Assembly: GCA_051294375.1 (NCBI GenBank)
Contig: CM119270.1
Coordinates: 22,067,897 to 22,131,896, forward strand
Source: Paraspadella gotoi
Taxonomy: Eukaryota; Chaetognatha
Length of the DNA: 64,000 nt
Direction: 5' to 3'
Position numbers and translations under genes: made by a program. Shown here piece by piece: positions 37,829 to 51,177 of this stretch (position 1 is the first letter of the stretch; each line of letters begins with the position of its first letter). Under the pieces are notes generated by a model. The model was not told where the DNA came from. It did not search any database and was given only the letters and a program-made list of their open reading frames with translations.

Positions 37829-37944
37829 GCTTGGAATAACCGTTCCTTGTTTCTCCCAATCATCAAATCCGTAAAAATGAGTGAGAAAAAAAAAGGAAAG
37901 AAAATGAAACCTTGCAAGACGAAAACATAAATCAATGGGAAGTA

Positions 37945-37946
37945 GA

Positions 37947-37978
<32 letters not shown>

Positions 37979-37990
37979 CAGAGACAGAGA

Positions 37991-38040
<50 letters not shown>

Positions 38041-38050
38041 GAGAGACCAA
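37945..38050. repeat. (GA)n with GACA interruptions
   Basis: About 100 bases of GAGA with periodic GACAGA. Confidence 0.95.
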
Positions 38051-38239
38051 TGGGCCTCAATGCTTCGTCCCTTCATTCCTCAGATCGACCGAGATTTGTT
38101 CCTATTTCTTATCATTAATCCTTCATAAAACTCGGGCGATTTTAACGCCGTGACAACCTGTCACTTCTCAAGTTGTCACGTTTGCTACGTTTACCACGTT
38201 GCCATTTCGGCCATATTATCAAAGGACGCCCCTTTTCAG

Positions 38240-38616
38240 CTTTGGGAATATTTTAATTACTCGTCAAAAGTTGATAAAAGAAAATATGAATCATTTTGAA
38301 AGAAAATACTACGTAGGTACTACTACTAAAAATACTACTTAAGTAGGGTTAAAATTTTTAAAAAAATTTAATATGTAAAAATTTAATTTTGTGCTAAAAT
38401 ATATGTTTTTTATTTTTGACCAAAATCTGCAAAAATTACTCCAAAAAACATTTTAAAATTTTAACATTATAGGGTTAGAACTATGTAAAAATATAGGTTA
38501 CTGCGTAAATTGTAAAAATCATAATACATTTTGTTAATACATTAATGTTGTACAGTGATTTACATTACTCACTTTACAATCTTAATTAAATTTAAACTTT
38601 TAATTTTTACTACGCT
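38240..38616 (-). mobile_element. GGCGTAGT foldback element, truncated third copy
   Basis: The right end TTTTTACTACGC matches the terminal repeat of the elements at 53656 and 58453 in opposite orientation. The CTCGTCAAAAGTTGATAAAA arm lies at its left. The other end is absent. Confidence 0.5.
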
Positions 38617-38779
38617 TTATTTATTGGTCAAAATTATTAACCCTTTTTACAATAGTAACTTAAATTTATATTCGATGTTATGAGATAATAAAATAACGCG
38701 GGATACTTAACAAGAGTTAGAGAGAGAGAGGGAGAGATAGAAAGAGAGAGAGAGAGAGAGAGAGAGAAAAAAAGAGAGA

Positions 38780-39434
38780 GATTCAATATATAAAACACAT
38801 ACAACACATGAAATAAAATGTAAATTAAAATTTAAAACTAAAAAGAACAAATGATAAGAAGTATTAATCAATCATATTTGCCGCAAACCGAAGATTTTAA
38901 AAAAGATCGAATTTGACTACGTTTCTGCGCCATTTGGCTTCGGTGGTAACGATTAGCTGATACTTCCTAACATTCTGCTCTCTCTATATATATCTCTGCG
39001 CCGGTCGTTCTCTCTCCGGGTCTCTCTCTCTCTCTCCTCTCGTCTATCTCTCTCATCTCTCGTGCCTCTCCGTTTCTCTCTCTCTCTTCTCTCTCTCTCT
39101 CTCTCCCTCTATCTCTCTTTCTCTCTTTCTCGTCTTTCTCTCATCTTTCTCTACTCTCCTCGGCTCTTCGTCTTCTCTCTCTCTCCTCTGCTCCCGACGC
39201 GCCACGCGCTCTTCCATTTTCTCTTCGCCACTTGGATAACGTCGACGTCTTTTCGTCCATTAACATCGTCCAGAATTAATCGTCGTCGTCGTCATCGTTG
39301 TCGTCGACATTGTCGTCATCCGTCGTCGTCGTCGTTGCCTTGATCTGACCGCTCACAAATGGATAATCGGTTGTTTTATTTCCGGCGCAGTTTTAACACG
39401 TCGCCAACTCGCATAGAATTCAGCGTGTGAAAAA

Positions 39435-39481
<47 letters not shown>

Positions 39482-42400
39482 TCTCTTCTGCTCTCTGCTC
39501 TCTCTCTCTCTGCTCTCTCTTCCTCTCCCTTTTCTTCATGTATCTCGCAATTTCAAATATATCTAAAATTTGGTTTATTTTTTTAAGCCAGAGTTATTCT
39601 AACTGGATTTATAACATTTTTTTTTTTTGTTTTTTTTTTAACGTCATTTTAAACTTTATATTACCTTACTTTGTTTATAACTTTCATATAATTAACTTTT
39701 TTTGTTTTAATAAAAAAAGCCAAAAAATCTTCAACTGTACTAAGTAAACCAAAGTGTGAACAAATTAGTTTAATTCTTACGGACAACAGAATAAAAAATC
39801 CTGAAGTCATTTTCCAATCTGAATCTAGATAACTCATTCCTTCATCTGTGACAATCACATTCATTCTCTGGTCACAACTCAAATTCATTCATCTGTCACA
39901 ACTCATTCATTCATTTTCTTCAATTTTCGTCCATAACATCTTAATAATTTTTCATAAAAGATTATAATTTTTTTTCCCAAAAGTTTTCTTCTAAATTTTA
40001 ATTCTTCACGTTTTTTTGGCTTTCAACTTCATCTGGATCTTAATTTTTTTACTTTTTCGAAATTAAATCGGCTTAAAAATTTCTAAAAAAAATTAATTAA
40101 AACTAAAACTAACAAAAAGTTGAATTTTTGCGCAAAAACGAACTATTTTTTTTCTTTTGTCGCCAATTTGGTTTCATTCAAAGGACGGACGACGACGACG
40201 ACAGAACGACGACGACCTACGAACGACGACGACCACAAAGCGTACAAATTAAAGGCGCCTTTTCTTTTCAAAATCTCGCGCCAATTTAATTTCAAATCTT
40301 CCGCGCCAATTTTCATTCACGTGTTTAATTAATCGGCGAATTAAATTTATTCGCTTTTTTTTGTTCGAAAGTTTTTCAATTTTATAGAAGAAAATAATAT
40401 ACGATCGGAGGAAAGATAAATTTGTTTATTTAAAAGTGACGACACAGAAGCGACAAAAACTAAAACTAAAGATTACGCCAAACAATGCGAGTCAAGCTAA
40501 AGTTGCGACAAAGATTGCGTTCACTATATATAAAGATACAGCCTAATAGATCTATTGAATGTTTCGAGACGCAAAGCTGAAGATGCGATCAGATATGCGA
40601 TCAAGCAGAAGATGCCGATTAGAGATGCGATCAAAACTGAAGATTCGATCACAGATGCCGATCAAAGCCACAAATGACGCAAAATCTTCTTTCGGTTCAG
40701 TTCATAAAATCGCGCCAATATGGCAAAACGCGGCCGCGATTTAAACGTCAAAGTCGAGAACCGGCGCCATAAATTTCGCGCAGTTTTTCGGACGCGTAAA
40801 AGTCGTTTTTGTTTTCGACGCAAGAAACACAGAAACTAAATAAGAAACAAGATACAAAGAACAAAAAGAAAAAGGAATCGAATTTTGCGTCGAAAATTGA
40901 AAAAGAAAAGAAAAATTTTTTGATCGAAAAGAAGAAAACAGACGTACGACGTCACGAAATGCCAGTCAAATGACGCTGTTGCCACGTCAATTGACGCTGT
41001 TTACACGCCCATTGACCGCCGTAGACATAACTGCGTCGCCGACGCCTCCTCGACCGGGTGTCACTGCAAAGACCACCAGCGCGCGGCTTCCCTGGCGCCG
41101 CCAATTCCTCTGGGACTATCGGAGGAAACTAGATTTTCGCCAAAACGAACCATGGCGGATTTCAATTCCAATATAAATTTTATTTCGACGAAAAAAGAAA
41201 AGAGAAAAGAAAGGGAAAAACAGAGAGGGAGAAGCAAGAGAGAGAAGAGAGAGAGAGAGAGAATAGGGTTACAAATAAAAGAGAAGAAGTTGTAGTTACA
41301 CAGAAGGAATGGCAATTGCCTACATACGACGTCAAAAAGAAAATAAATTCCGTATACTTATTCGAAAAAGCAGAATCTTCTGACAAAAATGTCGCTCTAG
41401 TGATATCATCACAAAATTGTCAACCCCGATACTATTCACATATTCAAACACTGATTATATCACAAATGTCACTTGATGCCATTTCCTGGAAATGGCAATT
41501 ATTACATTCCAAATTCAGTTCCTTTAGGACTGAAAAGAATGAAACTTTGCGCAATCTGCCAAGTTCACGTAACCATTCAGTCAGCCAGTCTAGTCTATGC
41601 CATATTTAAGTCCCGAGTCCATTCGAAACGTTGACTACAACAGCAATTTCATCAACTACAGGCAATTGTAGCAACTACAGAATTACAGCAAGAAACCAAC
41701 GTCAAAAAATTCAAGAAAGAAACTCAAACGAACAATGACAGGAAGGATCCAAAACAAAACAACAAAAAGTGGCAGCGGGCGACAGCGGCGGCTTCTGCTG
41801 CGGGTCCGCCGCAGGCTCCGCACGCCGTCGAACCGACAATTTCGAACTTTTTCATTTTTAATTCGTTAATTTTCCTTTGGCGCTCTCATCGTCGTCGTCG
41901 GCGTCGTTTGGCGGCGCAGTAGGTGAGGTTGTTTTCCTCCTGTTTCTTTCTCTTTGGTTTTTTGTTTTTTATGTTTTTTATTGTTAAGAAAAGAAGATTA
42001 ATGTCGTCTGGTCATTTAGTTTGAATGAGAACTGGTGTGAAATTGAAAATATTAGTCCAGACAATTAGTCATTGCAGTAGTCAGTCATTAATAATGAGGT
42101 TGGTCCTTTGTGAACTACTCGGTGCATCGTCTTCCTGCAGGCTCCGTGTCGCCTGTCGAACCACAAATTCGACTTTCATTTTTAATTCGTTAATTCTTCC
42201 GGTTGCTCTCATCGTCGTTCGTCGGCGTCGTCCCAATCGGCCGCAGTAGGTGAGACTGCAGTAGCGCTGAGACTGAGTAGGTGTACGACTGCATGAACAT
42301 TAATATATCAGACAATTTAGTTAAAGTATGAATTCATTCATATTATTCAGGCAGTCATTAAAAATGAGGTTGGTTCAGTTGTGAACTGCTTGTGGCAATC

Positions 42401-42689
42401 GTCTTCCACACTAAACTTTTTTTTACCATGTCGTTTGTAATTTAAAATCTGGTCAGTCTGTTGGGGATCAATTCTAGTCAGAATTCCGAGAATGAATTGA
42501 AAGAAATATCTGGGGAAAATTTTCAATTTTGGAAATCTTTCTTTGGGGATTCACCCAGTAACCGGGTTACAGGGTGACATGGTGTAACATCGCAATCGAA
42601 AAAAGAAATTGCGGGCGTTGTGTAAGAAGAGAAACTCAATCTCAGACCATAAATGAAGGAGTGAAGAGCGAGAGAGAGAGGAAGAGAGA

Positions 42690-42721
<32 letters not shown>

Positions 42722-43881
42722 TAGCGAGACAGAGACAGAAAAAGAAAAAAAAAGAGAGTTGCACCAATGTTGATGGCAACACTTCAATTTTTAATAGATT
42801 GCGTCTTTTTTTTATGACAGTACGTGTTCCCCTTTCCTTCCCTTTGCTTAGAGAGAGAGAGAGATGGAAGAAGGAGAGAATCTAAGATGGGAAGTGTTAA
42901 TAATTTTGTTATTTTTTTTTTAAACTTAAAATATTTAAAACAAGTCAATATAATTAGCATAGCCGATGAAATTAAAATGCTAATGTATACAGCATTAAAA
43001 TAATCTATCATGACCATAGATTATGGTATTAAAATATTTTTTTGTCAAAAATACTCGCCTCTAATTAAAAAATATTATATTACTAAATAGAGGAAAAAAT
43101 ATTTTAAAAATCTTAAAATTGTTTGCATGAATTCTCGATATAGCGATAAAAAGTTAAACAAGAATATAAAATTACAGCTTTTAAAAAATTCTTACGTTTT
43201 CTCTGAGTGAAAATATAAAAAAACTGATAAAATCATCGAAAGATGATGATGATGATGATTTTTTACAGTTTTTCTTATTTTTGACATACTTATCGTAAAA
43301 ATATTTAAAAAAGATCAAATACTTTGTGAAGACAACTTTTTATGAGCTATCTGAATCTGGTCTTAAATTCAAAAAATTTCAAAAAAAAATTTTGGCCTTT
43401 CCTTTCTATAAATAAATATTAAAAAATTAATTACTAGGGTATAGAGCCATATTAAAAAATTTTTTGTCCATTTAAAGTATTCTTAAAAATGTCTAAATAT
43501 TTTCGTTTGAGCATGTACTCACTCAAAATTTTTACTCACCCCATTGAGTGCGGCTACCCCTAATAATATGAATATCGCCAGAGTACTACATTAATTTTGC
43601 TGTAAAAATTTATAAACGCCTATATTTATGTATGTTTGTTTTCAAAAAATGTATATAGTAAAATCTTTTTAAAGTTTAAAGGTAAAGTATGCAGTTAAAA
43701 AAACCTCATTTTGATAAGTGACTGTTTATTAACCATAAATTGTTCAGGTAAAATGTTTCTTTTTTTATCAATTTTAGAATAATTTGAATATTTTATTTTT
43801 GGCTAAAAAATCACATTTTGAGTCAATTTTGTATTTTTTTTTGTTTTCGGTGAAAATGTTCTCAAACGCCTGTGTAATGGT

Positions 43882-43931
<50 letters not shown>

Positions 43932-44070
43932 GTTTTTTAGTACCATTTATGAAAACTCAAAAAAACTATTAATACTTACAAATTATAAAATAAGGTAGCC
44001 TTTTAGGGCAGTTTAAAAGTACAAGCCTAAAGCTCGCACTTTTGGTTTTTTCAATTTCAATTTTTCAATT

Positions 44071-44102
<32 letters not shown>

Positions 44103-44734
44103 CGTCTCTCTCTCTCTCTTCTCTCTCTCCATCTATCGAAGCACGTTTATCTCAATACATCTCTTGGTCAGTTTTTTTTTCTTTTCTTCCAATGAGAAAT
44201 TTTTCTCTAATTTTTCTCTCAATTTATCACTGAAATCCATTTTCCTCTTGGCCTCACATTAGTCTCACATTAGGTATCACATTAGTCTCAAAATTAGTCT
44301 TTACATTCGTCTCACAATATTATCACATTAATCTCACGTAAGTCAAACATTAGTCTTACACTGGTTCCACCTTAGTCTCACAATTGTATCACATTTTTCT
44401 CACAATTCGCCATCGCCTAAGACTAATATTAGACTCAACTGGCTACACATTAGTCTCACATTATTATCACATTCAGGGTTAGGGTTAGTCACACTTCATT
44501 CATATTAGTCTCACCATAGGTTTTATTTTTCCGCCGCACACTCATGCGCTGCATGTTGCTGTACATAGTCCTACTTAATTACAATCATTGCGTACCACAT
44601 CAGACTTTAAAACATTATCATAAATATGGCAACACGCTTATCTTACATACATAATCACCACAGAAATTCACAGAAATACACTGTAAATAGGCATTCGAAA
44701 AAGGTTAAGAGATTGATTTGACTTTGTAAAAACG

Positions 44735-44786
<52 letters not shown>

Positions 44787-44989
44787 TATTTCTCTCCTAT
44801 ACACCATTTAGTTTTTTGTCACTCATAAACTTAGCCAGTTTTTGGTTGATTACACTAAAAATTCTCACTTTTTTTATCTTCAGATCTCGAGCGTCCGTTT
44901 TCCGTTTCTCCACAGGCAATAACCTAAGCCTAATCCCTGTCGATTCCCTTTAACTATCACCAAACCTCCTAAGTTTTATCTCTCTCTCG

Positions 44990-44990
<1 letters not shown>
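38780..44990 (+). repeat. Left arm of large inverted repeat
   Basis: It is the reverse complement of 45403-51365 with numerous small indels. Anchors: 38940-38970 (GGTAACGATTAGCTGATAC) pairs with 51185-51210. 43545-43562 (CATTGAGTGCGGCTACC) pairs with 46818-46838. 44935-44980 (TTAACTATCACCAAACC) pairs with 45420-45460. It contains the broken counterpart of the 510-codon frame at about 40446-41990. Its extra and missing single bases relative to the right arm look like uncorrected read errors. Confidence 0.9.
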
Positions 44991-44999
<9 letters not shown>

Positions 45000-45026
<27 letters not shown>

Positions 45027-45310
45027 ATCTAATCTATCTCTCTCTCTCCTTTTTTTTTCTCTCTCTCTCTCTCCTATTTCTCTCTCTCTCTTTCTCCAAN
45101 NNNNNNNNNNNNNNNNNNNNNNNNTTCTCCTTCTCTTTCTCTCTCTATCGTATCTATCTCTCTCTCTCCTTTTTTTTTCTCTCTCTCTCTCTCCCTATTT
45201 CTCTCTCTCTTCTTTCTCCAATCTCTCTTCTCTCTCTCTCTTTATCCCTTCTCTCTCTCTCTCTCGTCTCCTCTCTCTCTCTCTCTTTCTATCCTCCCTC
45301 TCTCTCTCTC
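45000..45310. repeat. CT-rich centre of the inverted repeat with 25-base gap
   Basis: N at 45100-45124. The CT-rich sequence before the gap (about 45012-45099) recurs directly after it (about 45125-45225), including the same TCCTTTTTTTTTCTC and TTTCTCCAA words. This suggests two contig ends that overlap but were not merged. Confidence 0.85.
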
Positions 45311-45386
45311 TAACTCTTTGTTTAAGTATTCCCGCGTTATTTTTATTATCTCATAACATCGAATTATAAATTTAAGTTATCTCTCT

Positions 45387-45424
<38 letters not shown>

Positions 45425-45610
45425 AACTTAGGAGGTTTGGTGATAGTTAAAGGGAATCGACAGGGATTAGCTTAGGTTATTGCCTGTGAGAACGGAAAAC
45501 GGACGCTCGAGATCTGAAGATAAAAAAAATGAGAATTTTTATGTGTGATCAACCAAAAACTGGCTAAGTTTATGAGTGACAAAAAACTAAATAGTGTGTA
45601 TAGGAGAGAA

Positions 45611-45656
<46 letters not shown>

Positions 45657-46243
45657 GTTTTACAAAGTCAAATCAATCTCTTAACCTTTTTCAATGCCTA
45701 TTTACAGTGTGATTTCTGTGAATTTCTGTGGTGATATGTATGTAAGATAAGCGTGTTGCCATATTTATGATAATGTTTAAAGTCTGATGTGGTACGCAAT
45801 GATTGTAATTAAGTTAGACTATGTACAGCAACATGCAGCATGAGTGGCGAAAAATAAAACCTATGGTGAGACTAATATGAATGAAGTGTGACTAACCCTA
45901 ACCCTAATGTGATAATAATGTGAGACTAATGTGTAGCCAGCTTGAGTCTAATATTAGTCTTAGGCGAGGCGAATGTGAGAAAAATGTGATACAATTGTGA
46001 GACTAATGTGGAACCAGTGTAAGACTAATGTTTGACTTACGTGAGATTAATGTGATAATATTGTGAGACGAATGTAAAGACTAATTTTAGACTAATGTGA
46101 TACTAATGTGAGACTAATGTGAGGCCAAGAGGAAAATGGATTTCAGTGATAAATTGAGAGAAAAATTAAGAGAAAAATTCTCATTGGAAGAAAAAGAAAA
46201 AAAAACTGACCAAGAGATGTATTGAGATAAAACGTGTTCGATA

Positions 46244-46302
<59 letters not shown>

Positions 46303-46429
46303 TGAAATTGAAATTGAAAAACAAAAGTGCGAGCTTTAGGCTTGTACTTTAAACTGCCCTAAAAAGCTACCTTATTTTATAATTTGTAAGTATTAATAGT
46401 TTTTTTGAGTTTTCATAAATGGTACTAAA

Positions 46430-46494
<65 letters not shown>

Positions 46495-47652
46495 ACCATT
46501 ACACAGGCGTTTGAGAACATTTTTTCACGAAAACAAAAAAAAATACAAAATTGACTCAAAATTGTGATTTTTTAGCCAAAATAAAATATTCAAATTATTC
46601 TAAAATTGATAAAAAAAGAAACATTTTACCTGAACAATTTATGGGTTAATAAACAGTCACTTATCAAAATGAGGTTTTTTTTTAACTCATACTTTACCTT
46701 TAAACTTTAAAAAGATTTTACTATATACATTTTTAAAACAAACATACATAAATATAGGCGTTTATAAATTTTTACAGCAAAATTATGTAGTACTCTGGCG
46801 ATATTCATATTATTAGGGGTAGCCGCACTCAATGGGGTGAGTAAAAAATTTTGAGTGAGTACATGCTCAAACGAATATTTAGACATTTTTAAGAATACTT
46901 TAAATGGACAAAAAATTTTTTAATATGGCTCTATACCCTAGTAATTAATTTTTTAATATTTATTTATAGAAAGGAAAGGCCAAAATTTTTTTTTGAATTT
47001 TTTGAACTTTAAGACCAGATTCAGATTAGCTCATAAAAAGTTGTCTTCACAAAGTATTTGATCTTTTTTAAATATATTTTACGATAAGTATGTCAAAAAT
47101 TAAGAAAAAACTGTAAAAAATCATCATCATCATCATCTTTGATGATTTTATCAGTTTTTTTATATTTTCACTCAGGAAAACGTAAGAATTTTTAAAAGCT
47201 GTAATTTATATTCTTGTTTAACTTTTTATCGCTAATATCGAGAATTCATCAAACAATTTTAAGATTTTTAAAAAATATTTTTTCCTCTATTTAGTAATAT
47301 AATATTTTTAATTAGGCGAGTATTTTTGACAAAAAATATTTTAATACCATAATCTATGGTCATGATAGATTATTTTAATGCTGTATACATTAGCATTTTA
47401 ATTTCATCGGCTATGGCTAATTATATGACTTTGTTTTTTAAATATTTTAAGTTTAAAAAAAAATAACAAAATTATTAACACTTCCATCTTAGATTCTCTC
47501 TCTCTCTCCATCTCTCTCTCTCTCTAAGCAAAGGGAAGGAAAGGGGAACACGTACTGTCATAAAAAAAAGACGCAATCTATAAAAAATTGAAGTGTTGCC
47601 ATCAACATTGGTGCAACTCTCTTTTTTTTTCTTTTCTGTCTCTGTCTCGCTA

Positions 47653-47705
<53 letters not shown>

Positions 47706-48064
47706 CTTCACCTCATTTATGGTCTGAGATTGAGTTTCTCTTCTTACACAACGCCGCAATTTCTTTTCGATTCGATGTTACACCTGTCACCCTGTAACCC
47801 GGTTACTGGGTGACATCCCCAAAGAAAGATTTCCAAAATTGAAATTTTCCCAGATATTTCTTTCAATTCATTCTCGGAATTCTGACTAGAATTTGATCCC
47901 ACCAGACTGACCAGATTTTAAATTACAAACGACATGTAAAAAAAAGTTTAGTGTGGAAGACGATGCCACAAGCAGTTCACAACTGACCAACCTCATTTTT
48001 AATGACTGCCTGAATGAATATGAATGAATTCATACTTTAACTAATTGTCTGACTAATATTAATT

Positions 48065-48256
48065 TCATGCAGTCTCACCTACTTCAGTCTCACCTACTGC
48101 AGTCTCACCTACTGCAACGATGACGACGCCGACGACGACGATGAGAGCAACGACGAAAATTAACGAATTAAAAATGAAAGTCGAATTTTGGTTCGACAGG
48201 CGCACGGAGCCTGCAGAAGACGATGACCCGAGTAGTTCACAGCTGACCAACCTCAT
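48065..48256 (-). other. Repeated membrane-segment module downstream of the 510-codon frame
   Basis: A 63-codon frame encodes SNQNSTFIFNSLIFVVALIV followed by VVGVV and VGET repeats. It is preceded by an acceptor-like CTTCTGCAG. Nearly the same peptide ends the frame at 48356 and is found at 36377-36570 (minus) and in the left arm. It could be an alternative last exon or a tandemly duplicated repeat. Confidence 0.35.
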
Positions 48257-48355
48257 TATTAATGACTGACTACTGAATGACTAATTGTCTGACTAATATT
48301 AATTTCACACAGTCTCATTCAACTAAATGACCAGACGACATTAATCTTCTTTTTC

Positions 48356-49888
48356 TTAACAATAAAAACATAAAAAACAAAAAACAAAGAGAAAAGAAAA
48401 CAGAGAAAACAACTCACCTACTGCGCCGCCAACGACGCCGACGACGACGATGAGAGCGCCAAAGAAAATTAACGAATTAAAAATGAAAGTCGAATTTCGG
48501 TTCGACGGCGTGCGGAGCCTGCGGCGACCGCAGCAGGAAAGGCCGCCGCTGTCGCCGCTGCACTTTTGGTTGTTGTTGTTTTTGTTGTTGTTTTTGTTTT
48601 GGAATCCTTCGTCATTGTCGTTTGAGTTTTCTTTTTGATTTTTGACGTTGGTTTCTTTGCTGTAATTTCTGTAGTTGCTACAATTGCTGTAGTTGATGAA
48701 ATTGCTGTTGTAGTCAACGTTTCGAATGACTTCGGGACTTAAATATGGCATAGGACTTAGACTGGCTGACTGAGTGGTATCGTGACTGGCAGATGGCAAA
48801 GTTTCATTCTTTTCAGTCCTAAAGGAAACTGAATTTGGAATGTAATAATTGCCATCTTCAGAAATGGCATCAAAAGTGACATTTGTGATATAATCAGTGT
48901 TTGAATATGTGATAGTATCGGGGTTGACATTTGTGATGATATCACTAGAGGACATTTTGTCAGAAGATTCTTTTTCGAATAAGTTGACGGAATTTATTTT
49001 CTTTTTGACGTCGTATGTGGCAATTGCCATTCCTTCTGTGTAACCTACAACTTCTTCTCTTTTATTTGTAACCCTATTCTCTCTCTCTCTCTCTTCTCTC
49101 TCTTGCTTCTCCCTCTCTTTTTTTCCCTTTCTTTTCTCTTTTCTTTTTTCGTCGAAATAAAATTTATTTGGAATTGAAATCCGCATTTTTCGTTTTGGCG
49201 AAAATCTAGTTTCCTCCGATAGTCCCAGAGGAATTGGCGGCGCCAGGGGAAGCCGCGGCGCTGGTGGTCTTTGCAGTGACGACGCCGGTCGAGGAGGCGT
49301 CGGCGACGCAGTTATGTCTACGGCGTCAATGGGCGTGGTAACAGCGTCAATTGACGTGGCAACAGCGTCATTTGACGTGGCATTCGTGACGTCGTCGTCT
49401 TTTTTCTCTTTTCGATCAAAAATTTTCTTTTCTTTTTCAATTTTCGACGCAAAATTCGATTCCTTTTTCTTTTTGTTTCTTTTGTTATCTTGTTTCTTAT
49501 TTAGTTTCTGTTTTTCTGCGTCGAAACAAAACGACTTTACGGCGTCGACTGCGCGATTTATGGCGCCGGTTTCGACTTTGACGTTTAAATCGGCGCCGCG
49601 TTTGCCATATTGGCGCGATTTTATGGAACTGAACGAAAGAAGATTTTGCGTCATTTGTGGCTTTGATCGCATCTGTGATCGAATCTTCAGTTTTGATCGC
49701 ATCTCTAATCGCATCTTCTGCTTTGATCGCATATCTGATCGCATCTTCAGCTTTGGTCGAAACTTCAAAGATCTATTAGGCTGTATCTTTATATATTTAG
49801 TTGAACGCATCTTTGGTCGCAACTTTAGCTTTGATCGCATGTTTGGGCGTATCTTTAGTTTTAGTTTTTGTCGCTTCTGTGGTCGCAC
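48356..49888 (-). CDS. 510-codon open frame of unknown function
   Basis: This is the only long frame in the window that is not mainly one repeat. The frame is open from about 49935; ATGs occur at codon 17 and after, so residue 1 as given uses GTG. Residues 1-80 are a basic hexad repeat (MRSKLK, MRSDMR, KIRSQM). About 190-235 is Pro/Ala-rich, 250-280 is a Lys/Glu stretch, and 290-400 is a Ser/Asn/Thr-rich stretch of normal complexity. An Asn/Lys run follows, then a hydrophobic C-terminus (TFIFNSLIFFGALIVVVGVV, then GGAVG and a Phe/Leu-rich end). Part of that segment comes from a GTC microsatellite, and other parts are also repeat-like. I recognise no family. The left-arm copy is frameshifted. 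It may be a lineage-specific membrane-anchored protein or a chance frame. Confidence 0.35.
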   Translation of the reverse strand: MRPQKRQKLKLKIRPNMRSKLKLRPKMRSTKYIKIQPNRSLKFRPKLKMRSDMRSKQKMRLEMRSKLKIRSQMRSKPQMTQNLLSFSSIKSRQYGKRGADLNVKVETGAINRAVDAVKSFCFDAEKQKLNKKQDNKRNKKKKESNFASKIEKEKKIFDRKEKKDDDVTNATSNDAVATSIDAVTTPIDAVDITASPTPPRPASSLQRPPAPRLPLAPPIPLGLSEETRFSPKRKMRISIPNKFYFDEKRKEKRKGKKEREKQEREERERENRVTNKREEVVGYTEGMAIATYDVKKKINSVNLFEKESSDKMSSSDIITNVNPDTITYSNTDYITNVTFDAISEDGNYYIPNSVSFRTEKNETLPSASHDTTQSASLSPMPYLSPEVIRNVDYNSNFINYSNCSNYRNYSKETNVKNQKENSNDNDEGFQNKNNNKNNNNQKCSGDSGGLSCCGRRRLRTPSNRNSTFIFNSLIFFGALIVVVGVVGGAVGELFSLFSFLFVFCFLCFYC

Positions 49889-50084
49889 TTTTAAATAAAG
49901 AAATTTATCTTTCCTCCGATCGTATATTTATTTTCTTCTATAAAATTGAAAACTTTCGACAAAAAAAAGCGAATAAATTTAATTCGCCGATTAATTAAAC
50001 ACGTGAATGAAAATTGGCGCGAAGATTTGAAATTAAATTGGCGCGAAGATTTGAAAAGAAAAGGCGCCTTAATTTGTCGTCTTT

Positions 50085-50087
50085 GTG

Positions 50088-50125
<38 letters not shown>
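50085..50125. repeat. (GTC)n microsatellite
   Basis: About 13 GTC units. The inverted counterpart in the left arm (about 40185-40230) is shorter and interrupted. Confidence 0.95.
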
Positions 50126-50126
<1 letters not shown>

Positions 50127-50722
50127 TTTGAATGAAACCAAATTTGGCGACAAAAGAAAAAAATATTCGTTTTTGGCGCAAAATTCACTTTTTGTTTAGT
50201 TTTAGTTTTAATTAATTTTTTTAGAAATTTTAAGCCGAATTTAATTTTCGAAAAAAGTAAAAAAATTAAGATCCAGATGAAGTTGAAAGCAAAAAACGTG
50301 AAAGAATTAAAATTTTAGAAGAAAAACTTTTGGGAAAAAAAATTATAATCTTTTAGAAAATTAAGATGTTATGGACGAAAAATTGAGAAATGAATGAATG
50401 AGTTGTGACAGATGAATGAATGAGTTGTGACAGATGAATGAATGTGTTGTCACAGATGAATGAATGAGTTATTAGATTCAGATGGAAAATGACTTCAGGA
50501 TTTTTTTTATGTTGTTTTCCAGTAAGAATTAACTAATTTGTTCACCATTGGTGTTACTTAGTCAGTTGAAGATTTTTGCTTTAAAAAAAAAAGTAATTAT
50601 ATGTAAGTTATAAACAAAGTAATATAAAGTTAATTGACGTAAAAAATGTTATATCAGTTAGAATAACGTAAAAAAATAACCAATTTTAGATATATTTGAA
50701 ATTGCGAGATAATGAAGAAAGG

Positions 50723-50787
<65 letters not shown>

Positions 50788-51086
50788 CACACGCGAATTC
50801 TATGACGAGTGGCGACGTGTAAAACTGCGCGGAAATAAACAACCGCATTCCATTTGGTGAGGGTCGTCAAGGCAACGACGACGACGACGATGACGACAAT
50901 GTCGACGACAACGATGACGACGACGACGATAATTCGGACGATGTTATGGGACGAAAGACGTCGACGTTTCCAAGTGGCGAAGAGAAAATGGGCGCGTGGC
51001 GCGTCGGGAGAGAGAGAGAGAGAGAAGAGAGAAAGAGAGAGAGGAGAGAGAGAAAGAGAAGAAAGAGAGAAAGAGAGATGAGGGGG

Positions 51087-51177
<91 letters not shown>

